This document shows, piece after piece, positions 45,599-54,576 of a stretch of 64,000 nt of DNA. A program made the translations under genes and the position numbers. The stretch's first letter is position 1. Each line of letters begins with the position of its first letter. The DNA lies in NCBI RefSeq assembly GCF_000445105.1, contig NZ_ATDP01000090.1, positions 40,503 through 104,502 on the forward strand, written 5' to 3'. A model generated the notes under the pieces. That model was not told where the DNA came from. It saw only the letters and a list, made by a program, of their open reading frames with translations, and did not search any database. The DNA comes from Sphingobium lactosutens DS20 (GTDB taxonomy: Bacteria; Pseudomonadota; Alphaproteobacteria; Sphingomonadales; Sphingomonadaceae).

Positions 45599-46888
45599 AT
45601 GACCTCTCCTGTCTGGCACCCCTTTTTCCAGCATGGCCTCAACGAAGCCATACCCCATGTGGTTCGCGCCGAAGGCGCGCTGCTGCATTTGGCCGATGGT
45701 TCGACGCTGATCGACGCCATTTCCAGCTGGTGGGTGACGACGCACGGCCATTGCCATCCCCGCATCGCTGCCGCCATCGCGCAGCAGGCCGGGACGCTCG
45801 ATCAACTGATCTTTGCCGGCTACACCCACGAACCGGCCGAAGAGGTGGCGCGGGGCCTGATTGCGTTGGCACCCCGCGCGGATGACCAGCCGAAACTGGC
45901 GCATGTCTTCTATTCCGACAGCGGCTCCACGGCGGTCGAAGTCGCGCTCAAGATGGCGCTCGGCTATTGGCATAATCTGTCGCTGGACGGGGCGGCGCAG
46001 GCGCGCAGCCGCATTCTGGTGCTGGACCATAGCTATCATGGCGACACGATCGGCGCGATGTCGGTGGGGGAACGGGGCGTCTATAATGCCGCCTGGACCC
46101 CGCTGCTGTTCGACGTCGACACCATCCCCTTTCCGGCGCCGGGACGGGAACAGGCGTGCCTGGATGCGCTGGAGGTCGCCTGCGCCCGCCATCCCGCCGC
46201 CTTCCTCGTCGAGCCGCTGATCCTTGGCGCGGGCGGCATGTTCGTCTATTCCGCCGAAGTCCTGCGCGAGATGGCCGCCATTTGCCGCCGTCACGGCGTG
46301 CTGTTCATCGCGGATGAAGTGATGACGGGGTGGGGGCGGACGGGCACGGTCTTTGCCTGCGAACAGGCTGGGGTCGTTCCGGACATCATGGCGGTGGCGA
46401 AGGGGATTACGGGCGGCGCGATTCCATTGGCAGCGACGCTGGCCACCGCGCCTATCTTCGAAGCGCACCGGTCGACCGATCGCGCCCGGCTCTTCTACCA
46501 TTCGTCCAGCTACACCGCCAACCCGATCGCCTGCGCCGCGGCGGTCGCCAATCTGGCAATCTGGCGCGAGGAAGATGTGCTGGGCCGGATCACGCGATTG
46601 GCGCAGGCGATGGCGGATCGACTCGCCGCCCTTGCGCGCCATCGCGCCTTTGCCAATCCCCGTCAGGCCGGCACGATCGTCGCGATCGACCTGGTGACGC
46701 CGGACGCGGGCTATCTGTCGGATCTGGCGCCCCGGCTCCGCGCCTTCTTTCTGGAACGTGGCCTCTTGCTTCGGCCGCTGGGCAACACCATTTACCTGAT
46801 GCCGCCATATTGTCTCGATGCTGATCAGCTCGATAGGATCTTCGCGGCGCTGCATGCTGCCGGCGAAAAATTCGGTTCGCACGCCTGA
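45599..46888 (+). CDS. bioA: Adenosylmethionine-8-amino-7-oxononanoate aminotransferase
   Basis: BioA transfers the amino group of SAM to 8-amino-7-oxononanoate, the step between BioF and BioD. The 429-residue PLP enzyme has [79 protein letters not shown] and the Schiff-base lysine in [17 protein letters not shown]. The W-W-V-T-T motif after SS is characteristic of BioA. It is separated from the bioFD pair by the M13, DUF4168-like and antiporter genes. Confidence 0.95.
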   Translation: MTSPVWHPFFQHGLNEAIPHVVRAEGALLHLADGSTLIDAISSWWVTTHGHCHPRIAAAIAQQAGTLDQLIFAGYTHEPAEEVARGLIALAPRADDQPKLAHVFYSDSGSTAVEVALKMALGYWHNLSLDGAAQARSRILVLDHSYHGDTIGAMSVGERGVYNAAWTPLLFDVDTIPFPAPGREQACLDALEVACARHPAAFLVEPLILGAGGMFVYSAEVLREMAAICRRHGVLFIADEVMTGWGRTGTVFACEQAGVVPDIMAVAKGITGGAIPLAATLATAPIFEAHRSTDRARLFYHSSSYTANPIACAAAVANLAIWREEDVLGRITRLAQAMADRLAALARHRAFANPRQAGTIVAIDLVTPDAGYLSDLAPRLRAFFLERGLLLRPLGNTIYLMPPYCLDADQLDRIFAALHAAGEKFGSHA

Positions 46889-46947
46889 CTTTCATTTTGC
46901 ACCGTTTAACGCTATGGCGGCGCGATTTTTCGCATATCCGGGATATT

Positions 46948-47166
46948 ATGGCCAAAGAAGAACTGCTTGAAATGCGCGGACAGGTTGTGGAGCTTCTCCC
47001 CAACGCCATGTTCCGCGTGCGGCTGGAAAATGATCACGAAATTCTCGGCCACACGGCCGGCAAGATGCGCAAGAACCGCATCCGCGTGCTCGTGGGCGAC
47101 GAAGTGCTCGTCGAACTCACACCCTACGACCTGACCAAGGGTCGGATCACCTACCGCTTCAAATGA
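46948..47166 (+). CDS. infA: Translation initiation factor IF-1
   Basis: IF-1 is an OB-fold protein that binds the 30S A site. The 72-residue product matches the family almost throughout: [45 protein letters not shown] (in part) and [18 protein letters not shown]. The start at ATG 46948 has no strong ribosome site, common for infA. It overlaps maf by four bases and heads the gene set infA-maf-RNase-yacG. Confidence 0.97.
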   Translation: MAKEELLEMRGQVVELLPNAMFRVRLENDHEILGHTAGKMRKNRIRVLVGDEVLVELTPYDLTKGRITYRFK

Positions 47167-47744
47167 CCGGGCCGATGCGGCTCGTGCTTGCCTCCACCTC
47201 CCCGCGCCGCCGCGACCTGCTGGCGCGGATCGGGGTGCAGCCTGATCGCGTTGTTGGCCCTCATATTGACGAGAGTCCGCGCAAGGCGGAGCTTCCGCGC
47301 GCCTATGCGCTGCGGCTTGCGCAGGAAAAGGCGCAGGCCGTCGAACGCGGGCCTGACGAACTGGTGATCGCGGGCGACACCACGATCGCGCTCGGGCGGC
47401 GGATATTGCCGCCGGCTGAAACGGAGGATGTGCAGCGCACGTTGCTCGGCTTGTTGTCGGGACGGCGGCATCATGCCCTGTCGGCCGTGTGTCTTATCGG
47501 CCTGGACGGCAAGGCGCGGCTGCGCCTGGCCGATACGGTAGTGGCGTTCAAGCGGCTGACGCCGCGGGACATCGACCGTTATGTCGCCTGTGGCGAAGGG
47601 CTGGGCAAGGCCGGAGGCTATGCCATCCAAGGGCGCGCGGAAAGCTTCGTGCGCTTTCTGTCCGGCAGCCATTCGGGCGTCGTCGGCCTGCCGCTCTATG
47701 ACACGCGCGCGCTCCTCGAATCTGCGGGATACACCTTTGGCTGA
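47163..47744 (+). CDS. maf: Maf-like nucleotide pyrophosphatase
   Basis: Maf proteins hydrolyse non-canonical or pyrimidine nucleoside triphosphates and have been linked to septum formation. The 193-residue product has [16 protein letters not shown], the metal site [34 protein letters not shown], and the C-terminal [31 protein letters not shown] (in part). It overlaps infA (ATGA) and the next gene by eight bases, so it belongs to a tightly coupled operon. An alternative start is ATG 47175. Confidence 0.92.
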   Translation: MTGPMRLVLASTSPRRRDLLARIGVQPDRVVGPHIDESPRKAELPRAYALRLAQEKAQAVERGPDELVIAGDTTIALGRRILPPAETEDVQRTLLGLLSGRRHHALSAVCLIGLDGKARLRLADTVVAFKRLTPRDIDRYVACGEGLGKAGGYAIQGRAESFVRFLSGSHSGVVGLPLYDTRALLESAGYTFG

Positions 47745-48726
47745 ATGGCTTTATGAAGAAGGAATTGGCGAGGCGCGGGCCGGGCTGATCGAGCATGGCC
47801 GACTGGTCGAGGCGCTGATCGAGCGGGAAACGGACGCTGCGCGCGCTGGCTCTGTCGTACAGGGGCGGTTGATCGCTACCCTTATCCCCAAGAAGCGTGG
47901 CGTCGTTCGCCTGCTTTCCGGCGAGGAAGCGCTGCTGGAGCCGATCCCGCCGCGCCTGGCCGAAGGGGCCAATGTGCTGGTCGAAATCCTGCGCGAGGCG
48001 ATCGCGGAAGAGGGGCGGCCCAAGCGCGCCAAGGCCCGCGTTGCGCCGCCTGGCGTCAAGCCGCATCCCGGCCCCAGCCTGCTCCAGCGCATCCGCGCGA
48101 CCGGCGTGCCCGTCGTCCCCTGCCCAGCGCATGAGGAGGACCGGCTGGAGGCGCATGGCTGGAGCGAATTGATGGAGGAGGCGATGAGCGGGGAGGTGGG
48201 CACCGAAGCGGCCGCCCTGCGCCTTTATCTGACGCCCGCCATGCTGTTGATTGATGTCGACGGTTCCCTGCCCCCCGCGCAACTGGGGCCAAAGGGCGCG
48301 AAGCTCGCGGCGCAGACGATCCGGCGCATGGGTCTGAGCGGGTCGATCGGCATCGACCTGCCGACGATGAACAACAAGGACGAGCGGATGATCGCAGCCG
48401 CCCAGATCGACAAATATCTGCCGCTGCCCTTTGAACGGACGGCGGTGAACGGCTTTGGCTTCCTGCAGATCATTCGCCGCCGCGAGCGTGCGAATGTGAT
48501 GGAGTTGCTGCGCGAAAATCCGGTGTTGACGGCTGCGCTGGCCTTGCTGCGCCGGGCTGAGCGGCACGGGACGGGCGGCGCGGCGACGCTGATCGCCGCG
48601 CCCGCCGTCATCGACCTGCTGCGCCAGCGGCCCGAGTGGATCGATCTGCTCGCGCGGCGGCGCGGCGGAGAGGTGGGCTTGCGGGCGGACCCGGCCCTGA
48701 CCATATCGGGCGGCCATGTCGCCTAA
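47737..48726 (+). CDS. Compact ribonuclease E/G-family protein
   Basis: This 329-residue protein resembles the catalytic core of RNase E/G, much smaller than E. coli RNase E or G. Residues 1-100 form an S1-like part (RAGSVVQGRLIATLIPKKRG). The catalytic region contains two Asp positions of the family in MLLIDVDGSLPP and SGSIGIDLPTMNNKDERM. The usual CPxCxGxG zinc link is not evident. The start is TTG 47737 (LAEWLYEEG), overlapping maf by eight bases; no ATG fits. It likely processes RNA in the cytoplasm. It overlaps yacG by 11 bases. Confidence 0.8.
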   Translation: MAEWLYEEGIGEARAGLIEHGRLVEALIERETDAARAGSVVQGRLIATLIPKKRGVVRLLSGEEALLEPIPPRLAEGANVLVEILREAIAEEGRPKRAKARVAPPGVKPHPGPSLLQRIRATGVPVVPCPAHEEDRLEAHGWSELMEEAMSGEVGTEAAALRLYLTPAMLLIDVDGSLPPAQLGPKGAKLAAQTIRRMGLSGSIGIDLPTMNNKDERMIAAAQIDKYLPLPFERTAVNGFGFLQIIRRRERANVMELLRENPVLTAALALLRRAERHGTGGAATLIAAPAVIDLLRQRPEWIDLLARRRGGEVGLRADPALTISGGHVA

Positions 48727-48910
48727 ACCCGCCACCTGCCCCATTTGCTCGGAGCCCTCCCGGCCCGAAAGCCGTCCCTTTTGCAGTGCGGCCTGCCGCG
48801 ACCGGGACCTGCTGCAATGGCTGGGCGAGGGGTATCGCGTGGCTGGTCCCCCCGCCGACGACATGCAGCAAAAAAACCGCGACGAAGGGCTGGACAGCCC
48901 CTTCGATTGA
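48716..48910 (+). CDS. yacG: DNA gyrase inhibitor YacG
   Basis: YacG is a small zinc protein that inhibits DNA gyrase. The 64-residue product contains the four-cysteine site CPICSEPSRPESRPFCSAACRDRDLL (in part: TCPICSEPS and PFCSAACRDRDL), followed by QWLGEGYRVAGPP. The C-terminal tail is acidic and polar. It overlaps the ribonuclease gene by 11 bases and ends the infA-maf-RNase-yacG set, 48 bases before tRNA-Phe. Confidence 0.92.
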   Translation: MSPKPATCPICSEPSRPESRPFCSAACRDRDLLQWLGEGYRVAGPPADDMQQKNRDEGLDSPFD

Positions 48911-48958
48911 CGCCTATAGGCACGCCTCCAATCGGCGCACGCTTCGCCGAAATCCCGT

Positions 48959-49034
48959 GCCCGGGTAGCTCAGTTGGTAGAGCATGCGACTGAAAATCGC
49001 AGTGTCGGCGGTTCGACTCCGTCCCCGGGCACCA
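48959..49034 (+). tRNA. tRNA-Phe (GAA anticodon)
   Basis: The 76-base gene begins GCCCGGG and ends CCCGGGCACCA, giving a seven-base acceptor stem with encoded CCA. The D arm has GCTCAGTTGGTAGAGC, the anticodon stem CGACTGAAAATCG carries GAA, and the T arm has GGTTCGACTCC. All cloverleaf pairings are intact. It is followed directly by the accessory kdp region. Confidence 0.98.
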
Positions 49035-49068
49035 TTTGTTTTCATTATACTGAAAACATCGGGGGATC

Positions 49069-49869
49069 TTAGGAACGCTGCTTTTGGCGCGCGAAATGGC
49101 GGTGGGTCCGTTTGCCGTAAAGCGCTCCAGACGCAGTCACCGGACAGACAAGTCTAACGTTCGTAACCGTGCATTGACGAGAGGTCGTCTTGAGCCTGTA
49201 TCCGACCGCCGGCTCATTCTGGATCAGTGTCGGCCGGGCCGGGTCGGGCTCAAGTTTCTGGCGCAGGTTGCGCACGACGATGCGCAGATAATCGACGCGG
49301 CGCTCGTGCGCGGGACCCCAGACGTTGCGCAACAGTTGCGCGTGGCTGATGACGCGGTCGGCCTTCGCGGCCAATTCCGCCAGCACGTCATATTCCTTGG
49401 GCGAAAGATGCACCTCCTCGCCACCGCGACGCACGCGTCGATGGGCCAGATCGATCTCCACATCACCGCAGACGACGCGCGCCTGCTCCGTATGGCCTGC
49501 GAGCCGGTGGCGAAGCGCGGTGCGGATGCGGGCGAGCAGTTCCTCGGTGTCGAATGGCTTGGTCAGATAATCATCGGCGCCAAGGTCCAACGCCGCGACC
49601 TTTTCCGACACGTCCTCGCGCGCCGACACCACGATCAAGGTCGCTTTCGATCGCGCCCTGATCGGCTGGATCAGCTCGATACCGTCGCGGTCGGGCAGGC
49701 CGAGGTCGAGCAGCACGGCGTCGGGCTTTTCGATGTCGAGGAGTGCCAGCCCCTCGCGCGCGGTCGCCGCCTCCACCGCGACATGCCCCGCGCGCTGGAT
49801 GGCGGCGCGCAGCAGGCGGCGGATATGGGCATCATCCTCAATGACGAGCAGCTTGGTAGGCAACGGCAT
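49069..49869 (-). CDS. kdpE: Response regulator KdpE, with C-terminal extension
   Basis: KdpE is the OmpR-type activator of the potassium pump genes, phosphorylated by KdpD. The 266-residue product has a receiver domain (KLLVIEDDAHIRRLLRAAI, phospho-site Asp in AVLLDLGLPDRDG, LGADDYLTKPFDTEELLARI) and a winged-helix output domain (EVHLSPKEYDVLAELA, RRVDYLRIVVRNLRQKLEPD, EPAVGYRLK). Normal family members end soon after GYRL, but here about 40 further residues follow, basic and without a known domain. The start ATG 49869 follows AAAAGGGAAGGC. It lies ten bases downstream of kdpC, at the end of the operon. Confidence 0.92.
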   Translation of the reverse strand: MPLPTKLLVIEDDAHIRRLLRAAIQRAGHVAVEAATAREGLALLDIEKPDAVLLDLGLPDRDGIELIQPIRARSKATLIVVSAREDVSEKVAALDLGADDYLTKPFDTEELLARIRTALRHRLAGHTEQARVVCGDVEIDLAHRRVRRGGEEVHLSPKEYDVLAELAAKADRVISHAQLLRNVWGPAHERRVDYLRIVVRNLRQKLEPDPARPTLIQNEPAVGYRLKTTSRQCTVTNVRLVCPVTASGALYGKRTHRHFARQKQRS

Positions 49870-49879
49870 GCCTTCCCTT

Positions 49880-50464
49880 TTAGGGCCGTCGGCCATCGCG
49901 GTCGAGCGCGCGGTTGAGCGCCAGGACATTGACGCGATCCTCGCCCAACAGGCCGAACAGCGGGGTCTCGATATGGTCGCTGACGAGCGCCTCGACTGTC
50001 TCGCGCTTTAGCCCGCGCGCCGCTGCGACCCGGTCGATCTGCGCCAACGCCGTGGCGGGGCTGATGTGGGGATCAAGCCCTGATGCCGACGCGGTCACCA
50101 TGTCCGCCGGTATTGGTTCACCTGACACGCCCGGATTGGCAGCGATATCGGCCTTCACCCGGGTAATCAGCGCCTGCGCGTTGGGACCAAGGTTCGAGCC
50201 AGAGGACGCCGCTGCGTCATAGCCCTCGCTCCCCGCCGCCGAGGGCCGCCCGTGGAAGTATCGCGCCTCGGCGAACCGCTGGCCGAGAAGTTCGGAGCCG
50301 ATGATCCTGCCATTTTCGCGGATCAGGCTGCCGTTCGCCTGATGGGGGAAGAGAAGCTGGCCCGCTCCGGTCAGCGCTGCGGGGTAAGCGAGGCCCAGCA
50401 GCAGCGCGAACAGCAGGGTGAGCACCACCGCCGGACGCAGGGCGGATGTGAGATCGTTGAGCAT
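49880..50464 (-). CDS. kdpC: K+-transporting ATPase subunit C
   Basis: KdpC stabilises the KdpFABC complex. The 194-residue product has one N-terminal membrane helix (PAVVLTLLFALLLGLAYPAAL), then NGSLIRENGRIIGSELLGQ, FAEARYFHGRPSAA, SSGSNLGPNAQALI and the C-terminal DPHISPATALAQIDRVAAARG, the ordered motifs of KdpC. It begins at ATG 50464, 11 bases after the kdpB stop, and ends ten bases before kdpE. Confidence 0.95.
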   Translation of the reverse strand: MLNDLTSALRPAVVLTLLFALLLGLAYPAALTGAGQLLFPHQANGSLIRENGRIIGSELLGQRFAEARYFHGRPSAAGSEGYDAAASSGSNLGPNAQALITRVKADIAANPGVSGEPIPADMVTASASGLDPHISPATALAQIDRVAAARGLKRETVEALVSDHIETPLFGLLGEDRVNVLALNRALDRDGRRP

Positions 50465-50475
50465 GTTCGTGATCC

Positions 50476-52503
50476 TCAGGCGAAGGTGAGACCGGAGACG
50501 ATGACGTCGATGAGCTTGATGCCGATGAACGGCGCGACCAGTCCGCCAAGGCCGTAGACGGCAAGGTTGCGCGCCAGCAGCGGACCCGCAGCCATCGGCC
50601 GGTAGGTCACGCCCTTCAACGCCAGCGGCACAAGGCAGGGGATGATGAGCGCGTTGAAGATGATCGCCGACAGGATGGCACTTTCCGGAGATCCCAGCGC
50701 CATCACGTTCAGCACGCCCAGCCCCGGATAGAGCGCGACGAAGATCGCGGGGATGATCGCGAAATATTTGGCGACGTCGTTGGCGACTGAAAAGGTCGTG
50801 AGCGCGCCACGGGTCATCAGCAGCTGCTTGCCCAACCCGACGATCTCGATAAGTTTGGTGGGGTCGCTGTCGAGATCGACCATGTTCCCCGCCTCGCGCG
50901 CGGCCTGGGTGCCCGTGTTCATCGCCACCCCGACGTCGCTTTGCGCCAGCGCCGGGGCGTCGTTGGTGCCGTCGCCGCACATCGCGACCAGCCGCCCACC
51001 CGCCTGTTCCTTGCGGATGAGGTCGAGCTTGTCCTCGGGCGTTGCCTCCGCCAGAAAGTCGTCGACGCCCGCTTCGGCCGCGATGGCCGCAGCGGTGAGC
51101 GGATTGTCGCCGGTGATCATCACCGTGCGGATGCCCATGCGGCGCAGCTCGGCAAAGCGTTCGCGGACCCCTGCCTTGACAACGTCCTTCAGCGCCACTG
51201 CACCCACCACCCGGCCGTCCTTCGCCACCGCCAGCGGAGTCGCACCCGAGCGGGCGATTTTGTCGGTCAGCTCGCGCAGATCGGCGGCAGCGCCGTCGCC
51301 GACGCCGGGGTTGGCGCGCAGCACCGAATCGACCGCGCCTTTCTGAATGACGCCATCGGCCATCCGCACGCCCGATATGCGGGTCTGAGCGGTGAAGGGA
51401 ATGATCTCGGCCCCGGCAGGCAGACTTGGCACCACAATGCCATAGCGTTCGCCGGCCAGCGTGACGATAGAACGACCCTCCGGGGTTTCGTCGGCCTGAC
51501 TGGCGAGAACCGCAGCGCGGGCAAGGTCTTCGATGCCGACACCGGCCACGGGGTGGAAGGCGCTCGCCTGCCGATCGCCGATCGTGATCGTGCCGGTCTT
51601 GTCGAGCAGCAGCACGTCGATGTCGCCCGCCGCCTCTACCGCGCGGCCCGACTTGGCGAGGACGTTGAAGCGCACCAGCCGGTCCATGCCCGCAATCCCG
51701 ATGGCCGACAGCAGCGCGGCTATGGTGGTGGGAATGAGCGTGATGAGAAGCGCCGCGAGGATCGTGACCGGAATGCTGCCGCCCGCATAGCTTGCAAAAC
51801 CGGGGATGGTCGCAGTCGCGATCAGGAAGATGATGGTGAGGCCGACGAGCAGGATGGTGAGCGCGATCTCGTTCGGCGTCTTCTGGCGTTCCGCCCCCTC
51901 GACGAGTGCGACCATGCGATCGAGAAAGCCCTGGCCCGGCTCCTGCGTGACGCGCACCTTGATCTGGTCGGAAATGACGCGGGTACCCGCCGTCACCGCT
52001 GAGCGGTCGCCGCCCGCCTCGCGAATGACCGGCGCGCTTTCGCCGGTGATGGCGCTTTCATTGACGCTGGCTACGCCCTCGATCACCTCGCCATCGGCGG
52101 GGATGAGGTCGCCGGTTTCGACCAGCACGACGTCACCACGATCAAGATGCGAGGCACCCACGAGGCTCCATGCGTCCCCGACGCCTGCCAGGCGCTTCGC
52201 CCGAAGCTCGGCCTTGGTCGCGCGGAGCGATGCGGCCTGCGCACGGCCTCGCCCTTCGGCCAACGCCTCCGCGAAGGTGCCGAAGAGCACGGTCAGCCAA
52301 AGCCAGACGATGAGCTGGATCTGGAAGGAAAGCGACAACCCCTCCCCGCCAAGCGCCAGCAGGACGGTGAGCAACAGGGCCACTACAGCGGTGGTAAAGA
52401 GCACCGGATTGCGGATCAGCTGACGAGGATCGAGCTTGCGAAATGAATCGCCGATCGCAGGGATGATCAGGTCGGCGGTGAACAGGCTGGTCTTGGTTGC
52501 CAT
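50476..52503 (-). CDS. kdpB: K+-transporting P-type ATPase subunit B
   Basis: KdpB is the ATP-hydrolysing subunit of the high-affinity potassium pump. The 675-residue protein has [23 protein letters not shown], the phosphorylation site [14 protein letters not shown] near residue 310, the [31 protein letters not shown] and [28 protein letters not shown] regions (in parts), and membrane helices typical of P1A ATPases. The start is ATG 52503 (MATKTSLF) nine bases after the kdpA stop; a GTG three codons upstream is less likely. Confidence 0.97.
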   Translation of the reverse strand: MATKTSLFTADLIIPAIGDSFRKLDPRQLIRNPVLFTTAVVALLLTVLLALGGEGLSLSFQIQLIVWLWLTVLFGTFAEALAEGRGRAQAASLRATKAELRAKRLAGVGDAWSLVGASHLDRGDVVLVETGDLIPADGEVIEGVASVNESAITGESAPVIREAGGDRSAVTAGTRVISDQIKVRVTQEPGQGFLDRMVALVEGAERQKTPNEIALTILLVGLTIIFLIATATIPGFASYAGGSIPVTILAALLITLIPTTIAALLSAIGIAGMDRLVRFNVLAKSGRAVEAAGDIDVLLLDKTGTITIGDRQASAFHPVAGVGIEDLARAAVLASQADETPEGRSIVTLAGERYGIVVPSLPAGAEIIPFTAQTRISGVRMADGVIQKGAVDSVLRANPGVGDGAAADLRELTDKIARSGATPLAVAKDGRVVGAVALKDVVKAGVRERFAELRRMGIRTVMITGDNPLTAAAIAAEAGVDDFLAEATPEDKLDLIRKEQAGGRLVAMCGDGTNDAPALAQSDVGVAMNTGTQAAREAGNMVDLDSDPTKLIEIVGLGKQLLMTRGALTTFSVANDVAKYFAIIPAIFVALYPGLGVLNVMALGSPESAILSAIIFNALIIPCLVPLALKGVTYRPMAAGPLLARNLAVYGLGGLVAPFIGIKLIDVIVSGLTFA

Positions 52504-52512
52504 GGGAGTCAC

Positions 52513-54216
52513 TCAGAAGAGCTGGCCGTGGACCATCGCGATATGATCCGCGACAGGCCCCAGCGCGAGCGAAGGGAGGAAGGTGAGCCCGCCGAGGATC
52601 AGGATGATCCCGACGAGCAGGCCGACCCACAGCGGCCCCGTCGTGGGGAAGGATCCGGGAGTTTCGGGCGTGTACCTCTTGGCGGCGAGGCTGCCCGCGA
52701 TGGCGAGGATCGGCACGATCACGAAGAAGCGGCCAAGCCACATCGCAACGCCGAGAAGACCGTTGTAGAAGGGCGTGCCCGCGCTCAGCCCGGCAAAGGC
52801 GGAGCCATTGTTGCCGGTCGCGGAACTGAAGGCGTAAAGGATTTCCGAAAAACCGTGCGGCCCCTTGTTAAGCGGCCCCGCCAGGCCATCGGGCAAAATC
52901 GATGCCAGCGCCGTGAGGCCGAGGATCGAGAGCGGCAGGATGGCGATGGCGAGCACCGCCAGCTTGACCTCGCGCGCCTCGATTTTCTTGCCGACATATT
53001 CCGGGGTACGCCCGACCATGAGCCCCGCGACGAACACCGCGAGGATGGCGAACAGGAGGAAGCCATAGATCCCCGCGCCGACGCCGCCGATGACGACTTC
53101 GCCGAGCTGGATGTTGAATAGCGGCACAAGCCCGCCCAATGCGGTGAAGCTGTCGTGCATCGCGTTGACCGCGCCGCAGGACGCGGCGGTGGTGACGGTG
53201 GCGAACAGCGCGGAAGCGGCGATGCCGAAGCGGACCTCCTTGCCCTCCATATTGCCACCGGTAATGCCGAGCGCATGGAGATGCGGATTGCCTGCCGCTT
53301 CCTGCCAGTAGGCGACACCCGCCCCGACGGTGAACAGGATCAGCATCGCGGCGAGGATCGCCCAGCCCTGGCGGCTATTGCCCACCGCCTTGCCGAAGGT
53401 CCATGTCAGCCCGGCGCCGATGGCGAAGATCGACAACATCTGGACGAAGTTGGTAAGCGCGTTGGGGTTCTCGAACGGATGCGCGCTATTGGCGTTGAAG
53501 AATCCGCCGCCGTTGGTGCCCAGCATCTTGATCGCCTCCTGCGAGGCGACGGGACCGAGAGGGATCGACTGGCGCGCGCCCTCCAAAGTGGTCGCATCGA
53601 CGATGCTGGCAAAGGTTTGCGGCACGCCGTTGGCGATGAGGAAGAGCGCGTAGATCAGACAGAGCGGCAGCAGTAGGTAGAGCGTCACCCGCGTGACGTC
53701 CGCCCAGAAATTGCCGACTCCGCTCGCCTGCCGCCGGGCAAAGCCACGGAACACCGCGAAAGCGACGGCGATGCCGGTGGCGGCCGACAAAAAGTTGTGA
53801 ATGGTGAGGCCGAGCATCTGGCTGAGGTTCGACAGCGCCACCTCACCCGAATACCATTGCCAGTTGGTGTTGGTGGTAAAGCTGATCGCCGTGTTGAATG
53901 CGCCATTGGCTTCAATGCCCGGCAGGCCGCGTGGGTTCACCGGCAAAACGCCCTGCAGGCGCAGAACCGCATAAGTGAACAGCAGAAGCACGGCATTGAA
54001 GACGAGCAGGTGGAGCGCATAGCGCCGCCAGCCCTGCTCGGCATCGGGGTCGATTCTGGCGACGCGGTAGAAACCGCGCTCGACGGAACCCAGCACGGCA
54101 TGGAGCGGCGTTCGGCGTCCCTCGTAGAGCGCGTAGAGCCAATGGCCCATCGGCTTGGCGAGCGCCGCGACTAGGCCGGCGAAGAGGAGGATGAGGGTCC
54201 AGCCCTGGACGGTCAT
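52513..54216 (-). CDS. kdpA: K+-transporting ATPase subunit A
   Basis: KdpA is the potassium-channel-like subunit that binds and passes K+. The 567-residue product has about ten helices and the selectivity-filter regions: [11 protein letters not shown] in the first pore, [19 protein letters not shown] in the second, and further loops near [23 protein letters not shown] and [21 protein letters not shown] (in parts). All resemble the KdpA family. It is located between kdpF and kdpB, with gaps of 11 and nine bases. Confidence 0.97.
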   Translation of the reverse strand: MTVQGWTLILLFAGLVAALAKPMGHWLYALYEGRRTPLHAVLGSVERGFYRVARIDPDAEQGWRRYALHLLVFNAVLLLFTYAVLRLQGVLPVNPRGLPGIEANGAFNTAISFTTNTNWQWYSGEVALSNLSQMLGLTIHNFLSAATGIAVAFAVFRGFARRQASGVGNFWADVTRVTLYLLLPLCLIYALFLIANGVPQTFASIVDATTLEGARQSIPLGPVASQEAIKMLGTNGGGFFNANSAHPFENPNALTNFVQMLSIFAIGAGLTWTFGKAVGNSRQGWAILAAMLILFTVGAGVAYWQEAAGNPHLHALGITGGNMEGKEVRFGIAASALFATVTTAASCGAVNAMHDSFTALGGLVPLFNIQLGEVVIGGVGAGIYGFLLFAILAVFVAGLMVGRTPEYVGKKIEAREVKLAVLAIAILPLSILGLTALASILPDGLAGPLNKGPHGFSEILYAFSSATGNNGSAFAGLSAGTPFYNGLLGVAMWLGRFFVIVPILAIAGSLAAKRYTPETPGSFPTTGPLWVGLLVGIILILGGLTFLPSLALGPVADHIAMVHGQLF

Positions 54217-54227
54217 GACGATGGCTT

Positions 54228-54317
54228 TCAGAACTTCTCGGGCCGGACGAGCGCGACGACGAGATAGATGAGGAGGGCGAGCGCAGTGATGCCGCCGAGC
54301 GCAAGGTGGAGGGTCAT
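54228..54317 (-). CDS. kdpF: K+-transporting ATPase subunit F
   Basis: KdpF is a tiny stabilising peptide of the KdpFABC complex. The ORF encodes 29 residues: one hydrophobic helix, [20 protein letters not shown], followed by RPEKF, the characteristic KdpF ending. It starts at ATG 54317 and stops 11 bases before kdpA. A second microprotein gene stops four bases upstream of its start, so translation is likely coupled. Confidence 0.92.
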   Translation of the reverse strand: MTLHLALGGITALALLIYLVVALVRPEKF

Positions 54318-54321
54318 CGCC

Positions 54322-54405
54322 TCACGCCCCGTCGCACACACGGACGAAGGCGAGCGTCGCGGCGAAAAGCCCGCCAAGAATGGCGAGCCAGATCAGGTTC
54401 TGCAT
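54322..54405 (-). CDS. 27-residue membrane microprotein upstream of kdpF
   Basis: A short ORF runs from ATG 54405 to TGA 54322. A GGAG lies seven bases before the ATG. It encodes one hydrophobic helix (NLIWLAILGGLFAATLAFVR) and a short end, VCDGA. Its stop and the kdpF start are four bases apart (TGA-GGCG-ATG), consistent with coupled translation. I know no named family for it. It may be an additional Kdp subunit, a leader peptide, or chance; position, ribosome site and membrane character favour a real gene. Confidence 0.6.
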   Translation of the reverse strand: MQNLIWLAILGGLFAATLAFVRVCDGA

Positions 54406-54473
54406 GGCCGTGCTCCGATCGGTTCGGCGCCTCCCGCGGCGCGGGGGCTGTCGGTCCGATCTAGGCGCGGTGG

Positions 54474-54529
54474 GCGTTAAGTTTCGCCGGTGAATGCTGG
54501 GTCAGGCCATTAAGATTGCGTTAGTTTCG
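54474..54529. promoter_or_regulatory. Direct repeats in the divergent kdpF/kdpD control region
   Basis: GCGTTAAGTTTCG at 54474-54486 and GCGTTAGTTTCG at 54518-54529 are near-identical direct repeats 44 bases apart, with a weaker ATTAAGATTGCG between. They lie in the short region between the two divergent kdp transcripts and could be KdpE-binding sites. E. coli consensus sequences are not directly recognisable. Confidence 0.45.
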
Positions 54530-54576
54530 TGCTGCCCGGCATTGGCATTGTTTGGCCGCTGCGGCAGGGTCGCGGC

